64,000 bases of DNA from Micromonospora sp. WMMD980 (GTDB taxonomy: Bacteria > Actinomycetota > Actinomycetes > Mycobacteriales > Micromonosporaceae): positions 2,294,001 through 2,358,000 of the forward strand of contig NZ_JARUBE010000003.1 in the NCBI RefSeq assembly GCF_029626035.1. The letters are read 5' to 3'. Positions 47,539-56,392 of the stretch are shown here, piece by piece. Numbering within the stretch: position 1 is the first letter of the stretch; each line of letters starts with the position of its first letter. A program made the translations under genes and the position numbers. The notes under the pieces are model-generated. The model was given only the letters and a program-made list of their open reading frames with translations. It searched no databases and was not told the DNA's origin.

Positions 47539-47613
47539 GTGAAGGACAACAGGGACGCGACCGTGCGACGGGGCGGCGCCGCTCCCGACGAGCAGGGTGA
47601 GGTGACGGCGTGA
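47539..47613 (+). CDS. 24-residue leaderless upstream ORF coupled to the PAC2 gene
   Basis: GTG 47539 opens a 24-codon frame (VKDNRDATVRRGG, then APDEQGEVTA) whose TGA overlaps the PAC2 GTG start. TAGGCT (47526-47531) ends 7 bases before it, the same spacing as other leaderless genes in the window, so transcription would start on this codon. It probably serves to bring ribosomes to the next gene, which has only a modest GGTGAGG site. Confidence 0.5.
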   Translation: MKDNRDATVRRGGAAPDEQGEVTA

Positions 47614-48479
47614 CCGAGTTCGACGGGCTGCCGGTACTGCGCTCACCGGTCGCCATCGCGGCCTTCGAGGGCTGGAACGACGCCGCGGACGCCTCCACCG
47701 CCGCCGTGGAGCATCTGGAGCAGGTCTGGCAGTCCCGGCAGGTGACCGAGCTGGACCCGGAAGACTTCTACGACTTCCAGGTGAGCCGGCCGACCATCAC
47801 CATGGCCGACGGGGAGACCCGGCGGGTCGAGTGGCCCACCACCCGCTTCATGGTGGCCAGCCCGGAGGGCACCGAGCGGGACGTGGTGCTGATCCGGGGC
47901 ATCGAGCCGAGCATGCGCTGGCGCACCTTCTGCGAGCAGGTGCTGGAGATCTGCCACAGCCTCGAGGTCGAGCGGGTGGTGCTGCTCGGCGCGTTGCTGG
48001 CCGACGTGCCCTACACCCGGCCGCTGCCGATCAGCGGCAGCGCGTCGGACGCCGACGCGGCCAAGCGTTACCAGCTCACCCCCACCCGCTACGACGGTCC
48101 GACCGGCATCGTCGGCGTGCTGCACGACGCGTGCACCCGGGCCGAGGTGGACGCCGTGTCGTTCTGGGTGCACGTGCCGCACTACGCCAACAACCCGCCC
48201 TGCCCGAAGGCCACCCTCGCGCTGCTGCACCGCGTCGAGGAGGTGCTCGACCTGCCGGTGCCGATGGCCGACCTGGCCGAGGAGGCCGCCGAGTGGGAGC
48301 AGCGGGTGCGCAGCGCCGCCGAGCAGGACGCCGAACTCGGCGAGTACGTGCGTGAGCTGGAGGAACGCGTCGGCGACGCCGGCATCACCCCGTTGACCGG
48401 GGACGAGATCGCCCAGGAGTTCGAGAAGTACCTGCGCCGTCGGGGCGGTTCGGCCGGCCCGACCGCCGGCTCCTGGTAG
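47610..48479 (+). CDS. PAC2 family protein
   Basis: A 289-residue soluble protein of the PAC2 (proteasome assembly chaperone 2-like) family, common in actinobacteria next to metH (M. tuberculosis Rv2125). Recognisable parts are IAAFEGWNDAADAST at the start, LLGALLADVPYTRP in the middle and FWVHVPHYANNPPCPKA. The last 60 residues are helical and acidic. A role in proteasome assembly is suggested by family name only; bacterial members have not been shown to do this as far as I know. Translation is coupled to a short upstream ORF. Confidence 0.85.
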   Translation: MTEFDGLPVLRSPVAIAAFEGWNDAADASTAAVEHLEQVWQSRQVTELDPEDFYDFQVSRPTITMADGETRRVEWPTTRFMVASPEGTERDVVLIRGIEPSMRWRTFCEQVLEICHSLEVERVVLLGALLADVPYTRPLPISGSASDADAAKRYQLTPTRYDGPTGIVGVLHDACTRAEVDAVSFWVHVPHYANNPPCPKATLALLHRVEEVLDLPVPMADLAEEAAEWEQRVRSAAEQDAELGEYVRELEERVGDAGITPLTGDEIAQEFEKYLRRRGGSAGPTAGSW

Positions 48480-48489
48480 GCCACTTGCG

Positions 48490-48531
48490 CGAAGACAGGC
48501 CGGGTCCCCTGATGGGCCCGGCCTGTCTTCG
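48490..48531 (+). terminator. Hairpin terminator after the PAC2 gene
   Basis: A perfect 15-bp stem (48490-48504 with 48517-48531) with a 12-base loop, starting 10 bases after the stop codon and followed by TGT. Confidence 0.85.
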
Positions 48532-48567
48532 TGTCCGGGGTGGCGCGGTCACATGCAGTAGGGCATC

Positions 48568-48579
48568 CTAGGAACCTAG
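48568..48579 (+). promoter_or_regulatory. Probable GntR operator
   Basis: CTAGG-AA-CCTAG, a perfect inverted repeat with a 2-base centre, lies 20 bases before the GntR start codon. Its position over the likely transcription start suits autoregulation. Confidence 0.6.
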
Positions 48580-48598
48580 CTGTCATGAGGAGGCGGAT

Positions 48599-49390
48599 GT
48601 GCAGATCAACCCGGGGGCGGCCGAGTTCCCCCACCGGCAGATCGCCGCGCAGCTCAAGGCTCAGGTGCGCCGCGGCGACTGGGGCCCGGGCGAGCGGCTG
48701 CCGTCCATCCCGGCCATCGCCGAGATGTTCGGCGTCGCCAAGCAGACCGTGCAACGCGCCGTCGACCAGCTGCGGGTCGAGGGCATCCTGATCACCAAAC
48801 CCGGCTCCGGTACGTACGTCCGGGGCACCCGACGCCGGCTGAGCCGCCTCTCCCGGGGCCGGTACGGCGGCTTCCGCGGCTACCACACCGACCTGGCCGC
48901 CCGGTACCGCCAGCAGCTCGTCTCGGTCGGCCGCGTCGCCGCCCCGGCCGAGGTGGCCGACGCGTTCGGCGTGCCCGACGGCACCGAGCTGCTCTGCCGG
49001 CGGCACCTGGTCCGCACCGACGACTCCCCGGTCGAGGTCGGCGGCTCCTGGTTCCTGCCCGCCGACACCGCCGGCACCTCGCTGGAGCGGGCCGAGGCGT
49101 TCGGCCGGCCGCTCTACCAGGAGGCCGAGGAGGCGATCGGCAGGCGGTACACCACCGCCACCGACACGATCAGTGCCCGGCAGCCCAGCCGGGAGGAGGC
49201 GGAGATCCTGCAGATCCGCCCGGACACCCCGGTGCTGCACCTGCTGCACGTCGCGTACGACGAACGGCACAAGCCGATCGAGGTCGCCCAGGCCACCTGG
49301 CCGGGCCCGATGACCACCCTCACCGAGGAGTACAAGATCCCCGCGCCGTCCCCCGAGCCGGACCCGGATCCCGGCCTGGTGCTCGGCTGA
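48599..49390 (+). CDS. GntR/HutC-family transcriptional regulator
   Basis: A 263-residue regulator. The N-terminal winged HTH (about residues 12-75) contains LPSIPAIAEMFGVAKQTVQR and GILITKPGSGTYV. The C-terminal UTRA effector domain (about 95-250) carries REEAEILQIRPDTPVLHLLHVAYD. The last 15 residues are a Pro/Asp tail. AGGAGG lies 5-6 bases before GTG 48599. An inverted repeat just upstream is the likely operator. The ligand is unknown; no transport or sugar genes are adjacent. Confidence 0.9.
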   Translation: MQINPGAAEFPHRQIAAQLKAQVRRGDWGPGERLPSIPAIAEMFGVAKQTVQRAVDQLRVEGILITKPGSGTYVRGTRRRLSRLSRGRYGGFRGYHTDLAARYRQQLVSVGRVAAPAEVADAFGVPDGTELLCRRHLVRTDDSPVEVGGSWFLPADTAGTSLERAEAFGRPLYQEAEEAIGRRYTTATDTISARQPSREEAEILQIRPDTPVLHLLHVAYDERHKPIEVAQATWPGPMTTLTEEYKIPAPSPEPDPDPGLVLG

Positions 49391-49502
49391 CCCCGAACCG
49401 CGGCCGCTCCGCGGCACCTGGCCGCCGCCCGCGACTTCGGCACCTGTCCGCGGCCCGGACGGCGCTTGCCGGGACTGACGTCGGGCCGAGCCCACCGCCA
49501 CC

Positions 49503-49556
49503 GTTAGAAGGGGGCCCTTCCTCTACGCCAGGCGTTAAGAGGGGGCCCCTCCTTAC
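49503..49556. repeat. Dispersed GGGGCCC palindrome, family B, copy 2
   Basis: A 54-base element: GTTAGAAGGGGGCCC, a centre with ACGCCAGGCGT, and GAGGGGGCCCCTCCTTA. It matches 32262-32314 in reverse complement with most bases identical and the same length. It includes the mshC stop codon (49553-49555), so it lies directly at that gene's 3' end, and between it and the convergent GntR gene. Confidence 0.72.
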
Positions 49557-50791
49557 ACCCGGATGCCGAGGAGGGCGTCGAGGGTGTCGGCGAACAGCGC
49601 GGGAGCACCGGGGTCGGAGCCGTCGCCGGCGAGGACGCGCTCGGCCCAGGCGTCGGCCGTCGCCAGGGCACCCGGCGTGTCGAGGTCGTCGGCGAGGCGC
49701 TCGCGTACCCCGGCCAACAACGCCTCGCCGGACGGGCCGACGGGCGCGGCGGCGGCCCGCCGCCAGCGGGCCAGCCGCTCCAGCGCCTCGGCGAGCAACT
49801 CGTCGGTCCAGGAGCGGTCGCTGCGGTAGTGGCCGGCGAGCAGCGCGAGCCGCACCGCCATCGGGTCGACCCGGTCGGCGCGCAGCCGGGAGACGAAGAC
49901 CAGGTTGCCCTTGGACTTGGACATCTTCTCGCCGTCCAGGCCGATCATGCCGGCGTGCACGTAGTGGTCGGCGAACGGCGTCTCGCCGGTCAGCCGCTCG
50001 GCGTGCGCAGCGGAGCACTCGTGGTGCGGGAAGATCAGGTCGTTGCCGCCGCCCTGCACCGAGATCTGGTCGCCGAGCAGGTTCAACGCGATGACCGTGC
50101 ACTCGATGTGCCAGCCGGGGCGGCCCGGGCCCAGCTCGCCGCCGGGCCAGGACGGCTCACCCTCGCGGGCGCCGCGCCACAGTAGCGGGTCGAGCGGATC
50201 CCGCTTGCCGGCACGGTCGGGATCGCCGCCGCGCTCCGGGAAGATCTCCAGCATCTCGGCGCGGGACAGGTTGGACTCGTAGCCGAACGCGGGCGCGGCG
50301 GAGATGTCGAAGTAGACGTCGCCGGTGCCGTCGTCGAGCCGGTAGGCCGCGCCGTCCTTGAGCAGCACGAGCACCTTGTCGGCGATGTCCGGGATCGACT
50401 CGACCGCGCCCACGTAGTGCGCCGGCGGGATCATCCGCAGCGCCTCCATGTCCTCGCGGAACAGCGCGGTCTCCCGCATGGCGAGGACCTTCCAGTCCTC
50501 GCCGTCGCGCTCGGCGCGCTCCAGCAGCGGGTCGTCGATGTCGGTGACGTTCTGCACGTAGCGCACGGTCAGGCCGGCGTCGCGCCACATCCGCTGCACC
50601 AGGTCGAAGGTGATCATGGTGGCGGCGTGCCCGAGGTGGGTGGCGTCGTAGGGGGTGATGCCGCAGACGTACATCGAGGCGACGCCGTCGGGGCGGGAGG
50701 GGTGCGGGCCCTGCCGCGCCGAGTCGTACAACCTCAGTGGCGCGCCCTCGCCCGGCAGCCGTGGCACCTCGTGTCCCGCCCAAGACTCCAT
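49553..50791 (-). CDS. mshC: Mycothiol ligase MshC
   Basis: A 412-residue ATP-dependent enzyme joining cysteine to glucosaminyl-inositol, the third step of mycothiol synthesis. It is a cysteinyl-tRNA synthetase relative: [15 protein letters not shown] holds the zinc Cys and HIGH-like motif, [10 protein letters not shown] and HHECSAA give further zinc ligands, and KMSKSKGN is the KMSKS loop. It lacks the tRNA-binding C-terminal domain of CysS, and its length fits MshC. TAGGCT ends 7 bases before the ATG at 50791 (leaderless). In M. tuberculosis mshC (Rv2130c) has related neighbours. Confidence 0.95.
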   Translation of the reverse strand: MESWAGHEVPRLPGEGAPLRLYDSARQGPHPSRPDGVASMYVCGITPYDATHLGHAATMITFDLVQRMWRDAGLTVRYVQNVTDIDDPLLERAERDGEDWKVLAMRETALFREDMEALRMIPPAHYVGAVESIPDIADKVLVLLKDGAAYRLDDGTGDVYFDISAAPAFGYESNLSRAEMLEIFPERGGDPDRAGKRDPLDPLLWRGAREGEPSWPGGELGPGRPGWHIECTVIALNLLGDQISVQGGGNDLIFPHHECSAAHAERLTGETPFADHYVHAGMIGLDGEKMSKSKGNLVFVSRLRADRVDPMAVRLALLAGHYRSDRSWTDELLAEALERLARWRRAAAAPVGPSGEALLAGVRERLADDLDTPGALATADAWAERVLAGDGSDPGAPALFADTLDALLGIRV

Positions 50792-50858
50792 GACCGCCAG
50801 CCTAACGAGCCGTCAGGCGCGCGGGTGCCGCCCCACGGGTGATCAACGCGACAGCGCC

Positions 50859-51677
50859 TCACATGGGTGGCCAGGGCATGGCCGGCCACTCCTCGGGCGG
50901 CAGCGGGAACCGGCCGGTGTCGCGCAGCCGGTCCACCCGGGCCGCCACCGCCCTGACCTCACCGAGGGTGAGGTGCTCGGCAAGCTCCTCGCCGAGCGCG
51001 CCGCCGAGCCGGGCGGCCAGCCCGTCGAGCATCTCGACCGCGTCCGGCGGGAGCAGGCGGCCGGCCCAGCCCCAGAGCACCGTCCGCAGCTTCTCCTCCA
51101 CGTGGAAGCTGACGCCGTGGTCCACCCCGTAGATGCGGTCGTCCGCGCCGACGAGCACGTGCCCGCCCTTGCGGTCGGCGTTGTTGATCACCGCGTCGAG
51201 GACGGCCAGCCGGGCCAGTCGCGGGTCGTCGGCGTGCGCCAGGGCGTAGGCCGCGCCGTCGTCGTCGCGTGCCGCGGCGATCGGGAACCAACGCGGCGGC
51301 ACCGACTCGGCGGGCACGAAGCCGACGAGCGGCTCGGCGTCGGCCGGCTCGTCGATCCAGAGCTGGCAGGAGCCCGGGCCGAACGGGCCCTCGCGCAGCA
51401 CGGTCGGCGGCACCAGGTCCCACCCGGTGGCCCGGGAGACCAGGTAGGCGGCCACCTCCCGGCCGGCGAGCGTGCCGTCCGGGAAGTCCCACAGCGGGCG
51501 CTCGCCACGCACCGGCTTGTAGACGCAGTGCGCGCGCGCGTCGCCCAGGACGATCTCGGCGCGCAGCGTCGCGTTGGAGGCGTCGACCAGCCGCCCCTCC
51601 AGGGTCAGCTCGCCGTCGGCGAGCAACCGCAGCGCCTCGGCGCCGCCCTGTCGGGGCTGCAGTTCCGACGAGGTCAC
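50859..51677 (-). CDS. SCO1664-family protein with PI3K/HipA-like kinase features
   Basis: A 272-residue conserved actinobacterial protein of unknown function. Features fit an atypical kinase: Lys54 in CVYKPVRGERP as an ATP contact, Glu73 in the following helix, then LDAVINNADRKGGHVL (Asp160, Asn165, Asp167) as a catalytic loop and GVDHG (Asp185) as a metal-binding motif. The PI3/4-kinase-like reading is from motif pattern only. GTG 51677 overlaps the DUF3090 stop (GTGA), so the two are coupled. Streptomyces SCO1664-1666 and mycobacteria keep the same trio near mshC. Confidence 0.82.
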   Translation of the reverse strand: MTSSELQPRQGGAEALRLLADGELTLEGRLVDASNATLRAEIVLGDARAHCVYKPVRGERPLWDFPDGTLAGREVAAYLVSRATGWDLVPPTVLREGPFGPGSCQLWIDEPADAEPLVGFVPAESVPPRWFPIAAARDDDGAAYALAHADDPRLARLAVLDAVINNADRKGGHVLVGADDRIYGVDHGVSFHVEEKLRTVLWGWAGRLLPPDAVEMLDGLAARLGGALGEELAEHLTLGEVRAVAARVDRLRDTGRFPLPPEEWPAMPWPPM

Positions 51678-52261
51678 CGGTGATAGCCGTTGTGCCGGGG
51701 GCAGAGGTGGCCGGCCGGGTCGAGCGGCTGGCCACAGAGCGGGCAGGGTGGCCGGCCGGCGTTGACCACCCGCTTGGCGCGCTCGATGAACTCGCGGGTC
51801 GCCTCGGGGGTCAGCCGCACCCGGAGCCGGTCGAGGTCGTCGTCGGGCTCGTCCGGCTCCTCGTCGATCTCGACCTCGTCGTCCGCGTCGCCCAGCTCGA
51901 CCTCGACCTCCGCCTCGCCCACGGCGATCGCCTCGATCACCACGGTCGCGGTGTCCACGTCGAAGGCCAGGCCGAGCGTGCCGACCCGGAACTCCTCGTC
52001 GACCGGGGTGTCGAGCGGCTCGTTGTCGCCCAGCGCGATCGGCGCCGACTCCGGCAGCTTCACCCCGAACCGGCGTTGCGCCTCGGAGAGCAGCTCCTCC
52101 AGCTTCTCGGCGAGCAGCGACACCTGGACCTTCTCCAGCGCGACGCTGACCAGCCGGCCGCCGCCGCGCGCCTGGAGGAAGAACGTGCGCTCCCCCGGCG
52201 GGCCGACCGTCCCGGCGACGAACCGCTCCGGCGGCTCGAACGCGTGCACCTGGTGCGTCAT
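51674..52261 (-). CDS. DUF3090 family protein with C-terminal zinc-ribbon
   Basis: A 195-residue protein of unknown function, conserved in actinobacteria. An N-terminal beta-rich domain (TFFLQARGGGRLVSVALEK) leads into an acidic stretch of about 20 Glu/Asp-rich residues. It ends with CPLCGQPLDPAGHLCPRHN, a CxxC...CxxH set that looks like a zinc-binding knuckle. TAGGGT (52274-52269) lies 7 bases before the ATG, so the transcript starts at the codon. It is translationally coupled to the kinase-like gene downstream. Confidence 0.85.
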   Translation of the reverse strand: MTHQVHAFEPPERFVAGTVGPPGERTFFLQARGGGRLVSVALEKVQVSLLAEKLEELLSEAQRRFGVKLPESAPIALGDNEPLDTPVDEEFRVGTLGLAFDVDTATVVIEAIAVGEAEVEVELGDADDEVEIDEEPDEPDDDLDRLRVRLTPEATREFIERAKRVVNAGRPPCPLCGQPLDPAGHLCPRHNGYHR

Positions 52262-52358
52262 ACCCACGACCCTATCCGGCGCGCGGAAGCACCGCGCAGC
52301 CCACCGACGCCGAATCCGCCCAGAGCGCAACGCGCGGCACCACGCGGGCCCGCGGCGG

Positions 52359-53066
52359 TCACGACCGCCCCGCCCCCGCCCCACCGCCGACCGCGGCGTC
52401 CGACCCGGTGGCGCCGGCCGCCCGCCGGCGCCGCTTGCCCGGCGGCGGGACCAGCGCCGACAAGTCGCCGCCGGTGTCGTTGAGCCGGACCAGGAACGGC
52501 CGCAGCGGTGTGTAGCGGATCGCCGTCACCGACGCCGGGTCGGCCACGATCCGCTGGAACAGATCCAGGTGTACGCCGAGCGCGTCGGCAACGATGGCCT
52601 TGATCACGTCGCCGTGGCTGCACGCCAGCCAGACCGCCTCCGGCCCGTGCTCGGCGGTGACCCGCGCGTCCCACGCCCGCACGGCGGCGACCGCACGCGC
52701 GGACATCGCCGCCATCGACTCCCCCTCCGGGAAGGCGGCGGCGCTCGGGTGCTGCTGGACCACCGGCCAGAGCGGCTCCTTCGCCAGCTTCTTCAGCGCC
52801 TGTCCCTCCCAGGCGCCGTAGCCGCACTCGATCAGCCCGTCCTCGACCGTCGGCTCGGCCTGCGGCAACGCCAGCTCCAGGGTCTGCCGGCAGCGGATCA
52901 GCGGGCTGGTCACCACCGCCGCGAGCGGCAGCCCGGCGAGCCGGCCGCCGACCGCCGTGGCCTGCGCCCGCCCGGTGTCGTCCAGCTCGACCGGTTGCCG
53001 GCCGGCCAGCCCACCGTCGGCGTTCGCGGTGGTCCGGCCGTGTCGCAGAAGCAGAAGGGTCGCCAC
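52359..53066 (-). CDS. Histidine phosphatase (phosphoglycerate mutase-like)
   Basis: A 235-residue enzyme of the histidine phosphatase superfamily. LLRHGRTTAN (about residues 6-15) has the phosphohistidine and RHG motif, and CSHGDVIKA near residue 150 supplies the second His. SPLIRCRQT and ECGYGAWEGQ are the usual further motifs. The last 30 residues are a basic and Gly-rich tail. The start is GTG 53066, seven bases after TAGGGT (53079-53074); two earlier GTG codons overlap the promoter. It precedes DUF3090 with a 97-base gap. Substrate unknown. Confidence 0.88.
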   Translation of the reverse strand: MATLLLLRHGRTTANADGGLAGRQPVELDDTGRAQATAVGGRLAGLPLAAVVTSPLIRCRQTLELALPQAEPTVEDGLIECGYGAWEGQALKKLAKEPLWPVVQQHPSAAAFPEGESMAAMSARAVAAVRAWDARVTAEHGPEAVWLACSHGDVIKAIVADALGVHLDLFQRIVADPASVTAIRYTPLRPFLVRLNDTGGDLSALVPPPGKRRRRAAGATGSDAAVGGGAGAGRS

Positions 53067-53707
53067 GCCCACCACCCTAGGCCGTGCCGCCTCGTCGACC
53101 GCCCCCACCACACAGTGCCGCCCCACCGGCCCACCGGCTCGACCGCCTCGGTCGCCCGGAGTGGTCGACCATGACGTTGACCGCCGCACATCAGACATCG
53201 TGCACCGCTTCCTGATCGACCGAGTCGGGCGTCCGGTGCGGGGAGCGCATCCCCCACCAGACGCCCACGAAAGCCGACAGGTCCGCCCACCCTGCGCGAG
53301 CGGCAAGGACCACGGCCACCCGCCCGCCGAGGGCGAGGGGTGGTGGGGTGGGTGCGACTCCCTCCACCGCCACCGCTGGCCCCAGCCGACCCGGACCGCA
53401 CACACCCCATTCGCCACGTACCGGCCGCCCGGGCGGGCGGTGTGTCCGGTGCGGAGGTGGTCGGGGACACCTGTCGGGTGGAATGGGTCCGGGGGCGGGG
53501 GCGTTGTACCCGGTGCACGGCTGAGCAGCGGAAACACCCGCCACCGGATCCTGGATCCGCGGAATGACGGTGGGGCGCCGGTCGTTGCACATGGTTCCGC
53601 CGGCACGACGAGGCCCCCGCCCCGTGAGCCGACGGAGTCCCCGCGCGAGAGCGCCTGACGGTGCTCGCACACCCCCCGGTGTGTCGAACCCCCGAATGGA
53701 GCCCCCC
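53067..53707. other. 640-base region without a recognisable gene
   Basis: Apart from the phosphatase promoter (53074-53079) no gene is supported. All open frames here are GC-rich shadows. Notable signals are a G-rich patch around 53335-53352 followed by a C-rich one, the palindrome CCGCCCGGGCGG near 53428, and GGATCCTGGATCC near 53547. It may be a long 5' leader of the secreted protein gene at 53708. I looked for the c-di-AMP (ydaO) riboswitch core and did not see it. Confidence 0.4.
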
Positions 53708-54283
53708 ATGAACACCATGCTGCGCAAGAGCATCCTCGGTATCGCCGGTCTGACCGTCGCCGGTGGCCTGGCCGCCGGTCCGCTCAACCACCACGACAGC
53801 TCCCCGACCGCCCGCGAGGTCGCCGTCACCGCCCAGGCCGACCCCGCCGCGCTCGTCCCGCACGGCGTGCAGGGCGCGCAGTCCCGCATCGACCTGACCG
53901 ACGAGCAGGCCGCCAACGTCAAGGCGATCGTCGCCGCCACCAAGAAGGCCGGCATGGACGAGCGCGCCGCCGTCGTCTCGATCGCCACCAGCCTCCAGGA
54001 GTCGAAGCTGGAGAACCTCGGCCACCTCGGCGACCGCAACGACCACGACTCGCTGGGCCTGTTCCAGCAGCGCCCGTCCAGTGGTTGGGGCACGCCGGAG
54101 CAGATCACCGACCCCGAGTACTCCACCCTCGCCTTCCTCAAGGGCCTCAAGCAGGTCGACGGCTGGCAGGACATGCCGCTGACCCAGGCCGCGCAGACGG
54201 TGCAGGTCAGCGCCTACCCTGACGCGTACGCGCAGTGGGAGCAGCAGGCCGCGGACCTCGTCGCCCAGCACTGGAACGGCTGA
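53708..54283 (+). CDS. Secreted lysozyme/transglycosylase-like protein
   Basis: A 191-residue exported protein. Residues 1-23 are a signal peptide (basic start, GIAGLTVAGGLAAG core). A linker leads to a domain (about 60-190) resembling lysozyme-like/transglycosylase folds of actinobacteria: AAVVSIATSLQESKLEN has the candidate catalytic Glu, followed by HDSLGLFQQRPSSGWGT and VQVSAYPDAYAQWE. It may trim peptidoglycan. GGAG lies before the ATG. The long upstream gap suggests a complex promoter or leader. A terminator hairpin follows. Confidence 0.78.
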   Translation: MNTMLRKSILGIAGLTVAGGLAAGPLNHHDSSPTAREVAVTAQADPAALVPHGVQGAQSRIDLTDEQAANVKAIVAATKKAGMDERAAVVSIATSLQESKLENLGHLGDRNDHDSLGLFQQRPSSGWGTPEQITDPEYSTLAFLKGLKQVDGWQDMPLTQAAQTVQVSAYPDAYAQWEQQAADLVAQHWNG

Positions 54284-54294
54284 CACAGGCGGAA

Positions 54295-54324
54295 GGCCGG
54301 CACCCCGGAGGCGGGGTGCCGGCC
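54295..54324. terminator. Bidirectional terminator hairpin
   Basis: A perfect 12-bp stem (54295-54306 with 54313-54324) and 6-base loop between the convergent secreted-protein and uppP genes. Confidence 0.8.
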
Positions 54325-54342
54325 CCCGTCGTGTCGCCCGGA

Positions 54343-55179
54343 TCAGGTGGCGCTGATCGTGCCGGTGAGCAGCAGGCAGAGCACCAGCGTGCCGAGCGCC
54401 ACCCGGTAGAGCACGAACAGGTAGAGCGTGTGGTGTGCGACGTAGCGCAGCAGCCAGGCGATGGCCGCGTAGCCGATGGCGAACGCGATGAGCGTGGCCA
54501 CCACCATCTGCGCCACGCTCGGCGCGGCGGTGCCGGGCGCGGACGGCTCGAAGACGTCCGGCAGGCTGAACACGCCGGAGATGACAACGGCCGGGATGGC
54601 CAGCAGGAACGAGTAGCGCGCCGCCGTCTCCCGGGTGAGGTTGAGGAACAGGCCGACGGTCAGCGTGCCGCCCGAGCGGGAGACGCCGGGGATCAGCGCC
54701 ATCGCCTGCCCCAGGCCCATCGCCACGCCGTCGCGCATCCGGAAGTTCTCCAGCGTGCGGGTCTGTCGGCCCCAGTACTCGGCGAACGCGAGCACCAGGG
54801 CGAAGAAGATCAGCGTGAAGGAGATCAGGTAGAGGTTCCGGCCGGCGGTGCGGATCTGGTCCTTGAACAGCAGCCCCAGGATGCCGATCGGGATGGTGCC
54901 GACGATGACGTACCAGCCCATCCGGTAGTCGAGGCTGGAGCGCACCGAGCGGTCGACCAGGCCCAGGCACCAGGTGCGGACGATCCGCCAGATGTCCTTG
55001 AAGAAGTAGATCAGGACGGCGGCCTCGGTGCCGAGCTGGGTGACCGCGGTGAACGACGCCCCCGCGTCGCGGCCGAAGAAGATCGCCGAGGTGATCCGCA
55101 GGTGCCCGGACGACGACACCGGCAGGAACTCGGTGAGCCCCTGGACGACGCCCAGGACGATGGCCTCGACCCAGGTCAC
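54343..55179 (-). CDS. uppP: Undecaprenyl-diphosphatase UppP (BacA)
   Basis: A 278-residue membrane enzyme that dephosphorylates undecaprenyl diphosphate, recycling the lipid carrier for peptidoglycan; it also gives bacitracin resistance. The active-site motifs [14 protein letters not shown] (about residues 14-27) and [10 protein letters not shown] (about 175-184) are intact, with about eight hydrophobic helices. GTG 55179 overlaps the stop of the oxidoreductase gene by GTGA. M. tuberculosis Rv2136c occupies the equivalent position. Confidence 0.96.
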   Translation of the reverse strand: MTWVEAIVLGVVQGLTEFLPVSSSGHLRITSAIFFGRDAGASFTAVTQLGTEAAVLIYFFKDIWRIVRTWCLGLVDRSVRSSLDYRMGWYVIVGTIPIGILGLLFKDQIRTAGRNLYLISFTLIFFALVLAFAEYWGRQTRTLENFRMRDGVAMGLGQAMALIPGVSRSGGTLTVGLFLNLTRETAARYSFLLAIPAVVISGVFSLPDVFEPSAPGTAAPSVAQMVVATLIAFAIGYAAIAWLLRYVAHHTLYLFVLYRVALGTLVLCLLLTGTISAT

Positions 55180-56228
55180 TCGCCGACCCCGGACAGCTCC
55201 AGCGCCTCGGCCACGGTGCGCAGCGTCGCGACGCCGCTGTCCCGGTCGGCCACGAACAGCGTCACCGACAGGGTGGTCACGCCGGCGGCGGCGTACTCCC
55301 GCATCCGCTCGGCGATGCGCCCCTTCGGGCCGAGCAACGAGGTGCGGTCGATGAACTCCATCGGCACCGCGGCGGCGGCGTCGCGCTGCCGCTTGGCCAG
55401 GTAGAGCTCCTGGACCTCGCGGGCCGCGTCGCCGTAGCCCATCCGGGTCGCGAGCTGGTTGTAGAAGTTCTGCTTCCGGCTGCCCATCCCGCCGACGTAG
55501 AGCGCGGCGTACCAGCGGACCAGCTCGGCGCAGGTGGCCACGTCGTCACCGACCACCACCGGCACCGAGGGGACCACGTCGAAGCCGGCCAGCTCCTTGC
55601 CGGCGGCGGCCCGCCCGGCCCGGATCGCGGCGAGCTGCTCCTCGGCGAACTCGGGGGCGTAGAAGACGGCCAGCCAGCCGTCGGCGATCTCGCCGGCCAG
55701 CTCCAGGTTCTTCGGGCCGACGGCGGCCAGGTAGATCGGGATGTGCTCGCGCGGCGGGTGGAAGCTCAGCCGCAGCGCCTTGCCCGGCCCGTCCGGCAGC
55801 GGCAGCGTGTGGTGCTCGCCGTCGTACGCGACCTCCTTGCGGGCCACCGCGAGCTTGACGATGTCGACGTACTCCCGGGTGCGCGACAGCGGCTTGGCGA
55901 AGCGGACGCCGTGCCAGCCCTCGGAGACCTGCGGGCCGGAGACGCCGAGTCCGAGCCGGAACCGGCCGCCGGAGAGCGTGTCGATGGTCGCGGCGGTCAT
56001 CGCGGTCATCGCCGGGGTGCGGGCGGGGATCTGCATGACGGCGGAGCCGAGGTCGATCCGCTGCGTCTGCCCGGCCATCCAGGCGAGCATGGTCGGTGAG
56101 TCGGAGCCGTACGCCTCCGCGGCCCACACCACCGAGTAGCCGAGCCGGTCCGCCTCCTGGGCGAACGCCAGGTGGTCGGCCGGCGTGCTCCAGGCCGTCT
56201 GGTATCCGAGGTTGAGCCCGAGTCGCAC
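55176..56228 (-). CDS. LLM-class F420-dependent oxidoreductase
   Basis: A 350-residue luciferase-like monooxygenase-fold enzyme, probably using coenzyme F420. The start [43 protein letters not shown] and [18 protein letters not shown] are hallmarks of this actinobacterial subfamily. Substrate unknown. GGGAGG lies 5 bases before GTG 56228, the chosen start; the frame is open further up but lacks a site. It is translationally coupled to uppP. It is divergent from an aldo/keto reductase. Confidence 0.9.
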   Translation of the reverse strand: MRLGLNLGYQTAWSTPADHLAFAQEADRLGYSVVWAAEAYGSDSPTMLAWMAGQTQRIDLGSAVMQIPARTPAMTAMTAATIDTLSGGRFRLGLGVSGPQVSEGWHGVRFAKPLSRTREYVDIVKLAVARKEVAYDGEHHTLPLPDGPGKALRLSFHPPREHIPIYLAAVGPKNLELAGEIADGWLAVFYAPEFAEEQLAAIRAGRAAAGKELAGFDVVPSVPVVVGDDVATCAELVRWYAALYVGGMGSRKQNFYNQLATRMGYGDAAREVQELYLAKRQRDAAAAVPMEFIDRTSLLGPKGRIAERMREYAAAGVTTLSVTLFVADRDSGVATLRTVAEALELSGVGE

Positions 56229-56392
56229 TGGTCCTCCCACCGTCCGCACCACAGGTCGCATCAGGTTACGCAATGCCGGTGCCACCACCGACGACCGGCT
56301 CGCCCCGAACACGTCACACCGCGCTGCGCTCGCGCGGGAAGTTGACTGCGGCGAGGATGTCCGTGACGCCGCGATCGAAATAAGGTTCACCC

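Noticed and set aside
47370..47540. Cobalamin riboswitch upstream of metH
   Set aside because: A TAGCCT box lies 6 bases before the GTG, implying a leaderless mRNA, and no B12-box sequence is visible on the minus strand here.
53330..53390. Possible tRNA 3' half (GGTGGGTGCGACTCCC followed by CCACCGCCA)
   Set aside because: The T-arm would contain a mismatch and the loop lacks the TTC core. No matching acceptor 5' strand, D-arm or anticodon arm is visible upstream.
53380..53707. ydaO-type c-di-AMP riboswitch before the secreted lysozyme-like gene
   Set aside because: The hallmark segments (GGTGAATC-like and GACAGCTAACCCGGTAGGC-like) were not found; a covariance search would be decisive.
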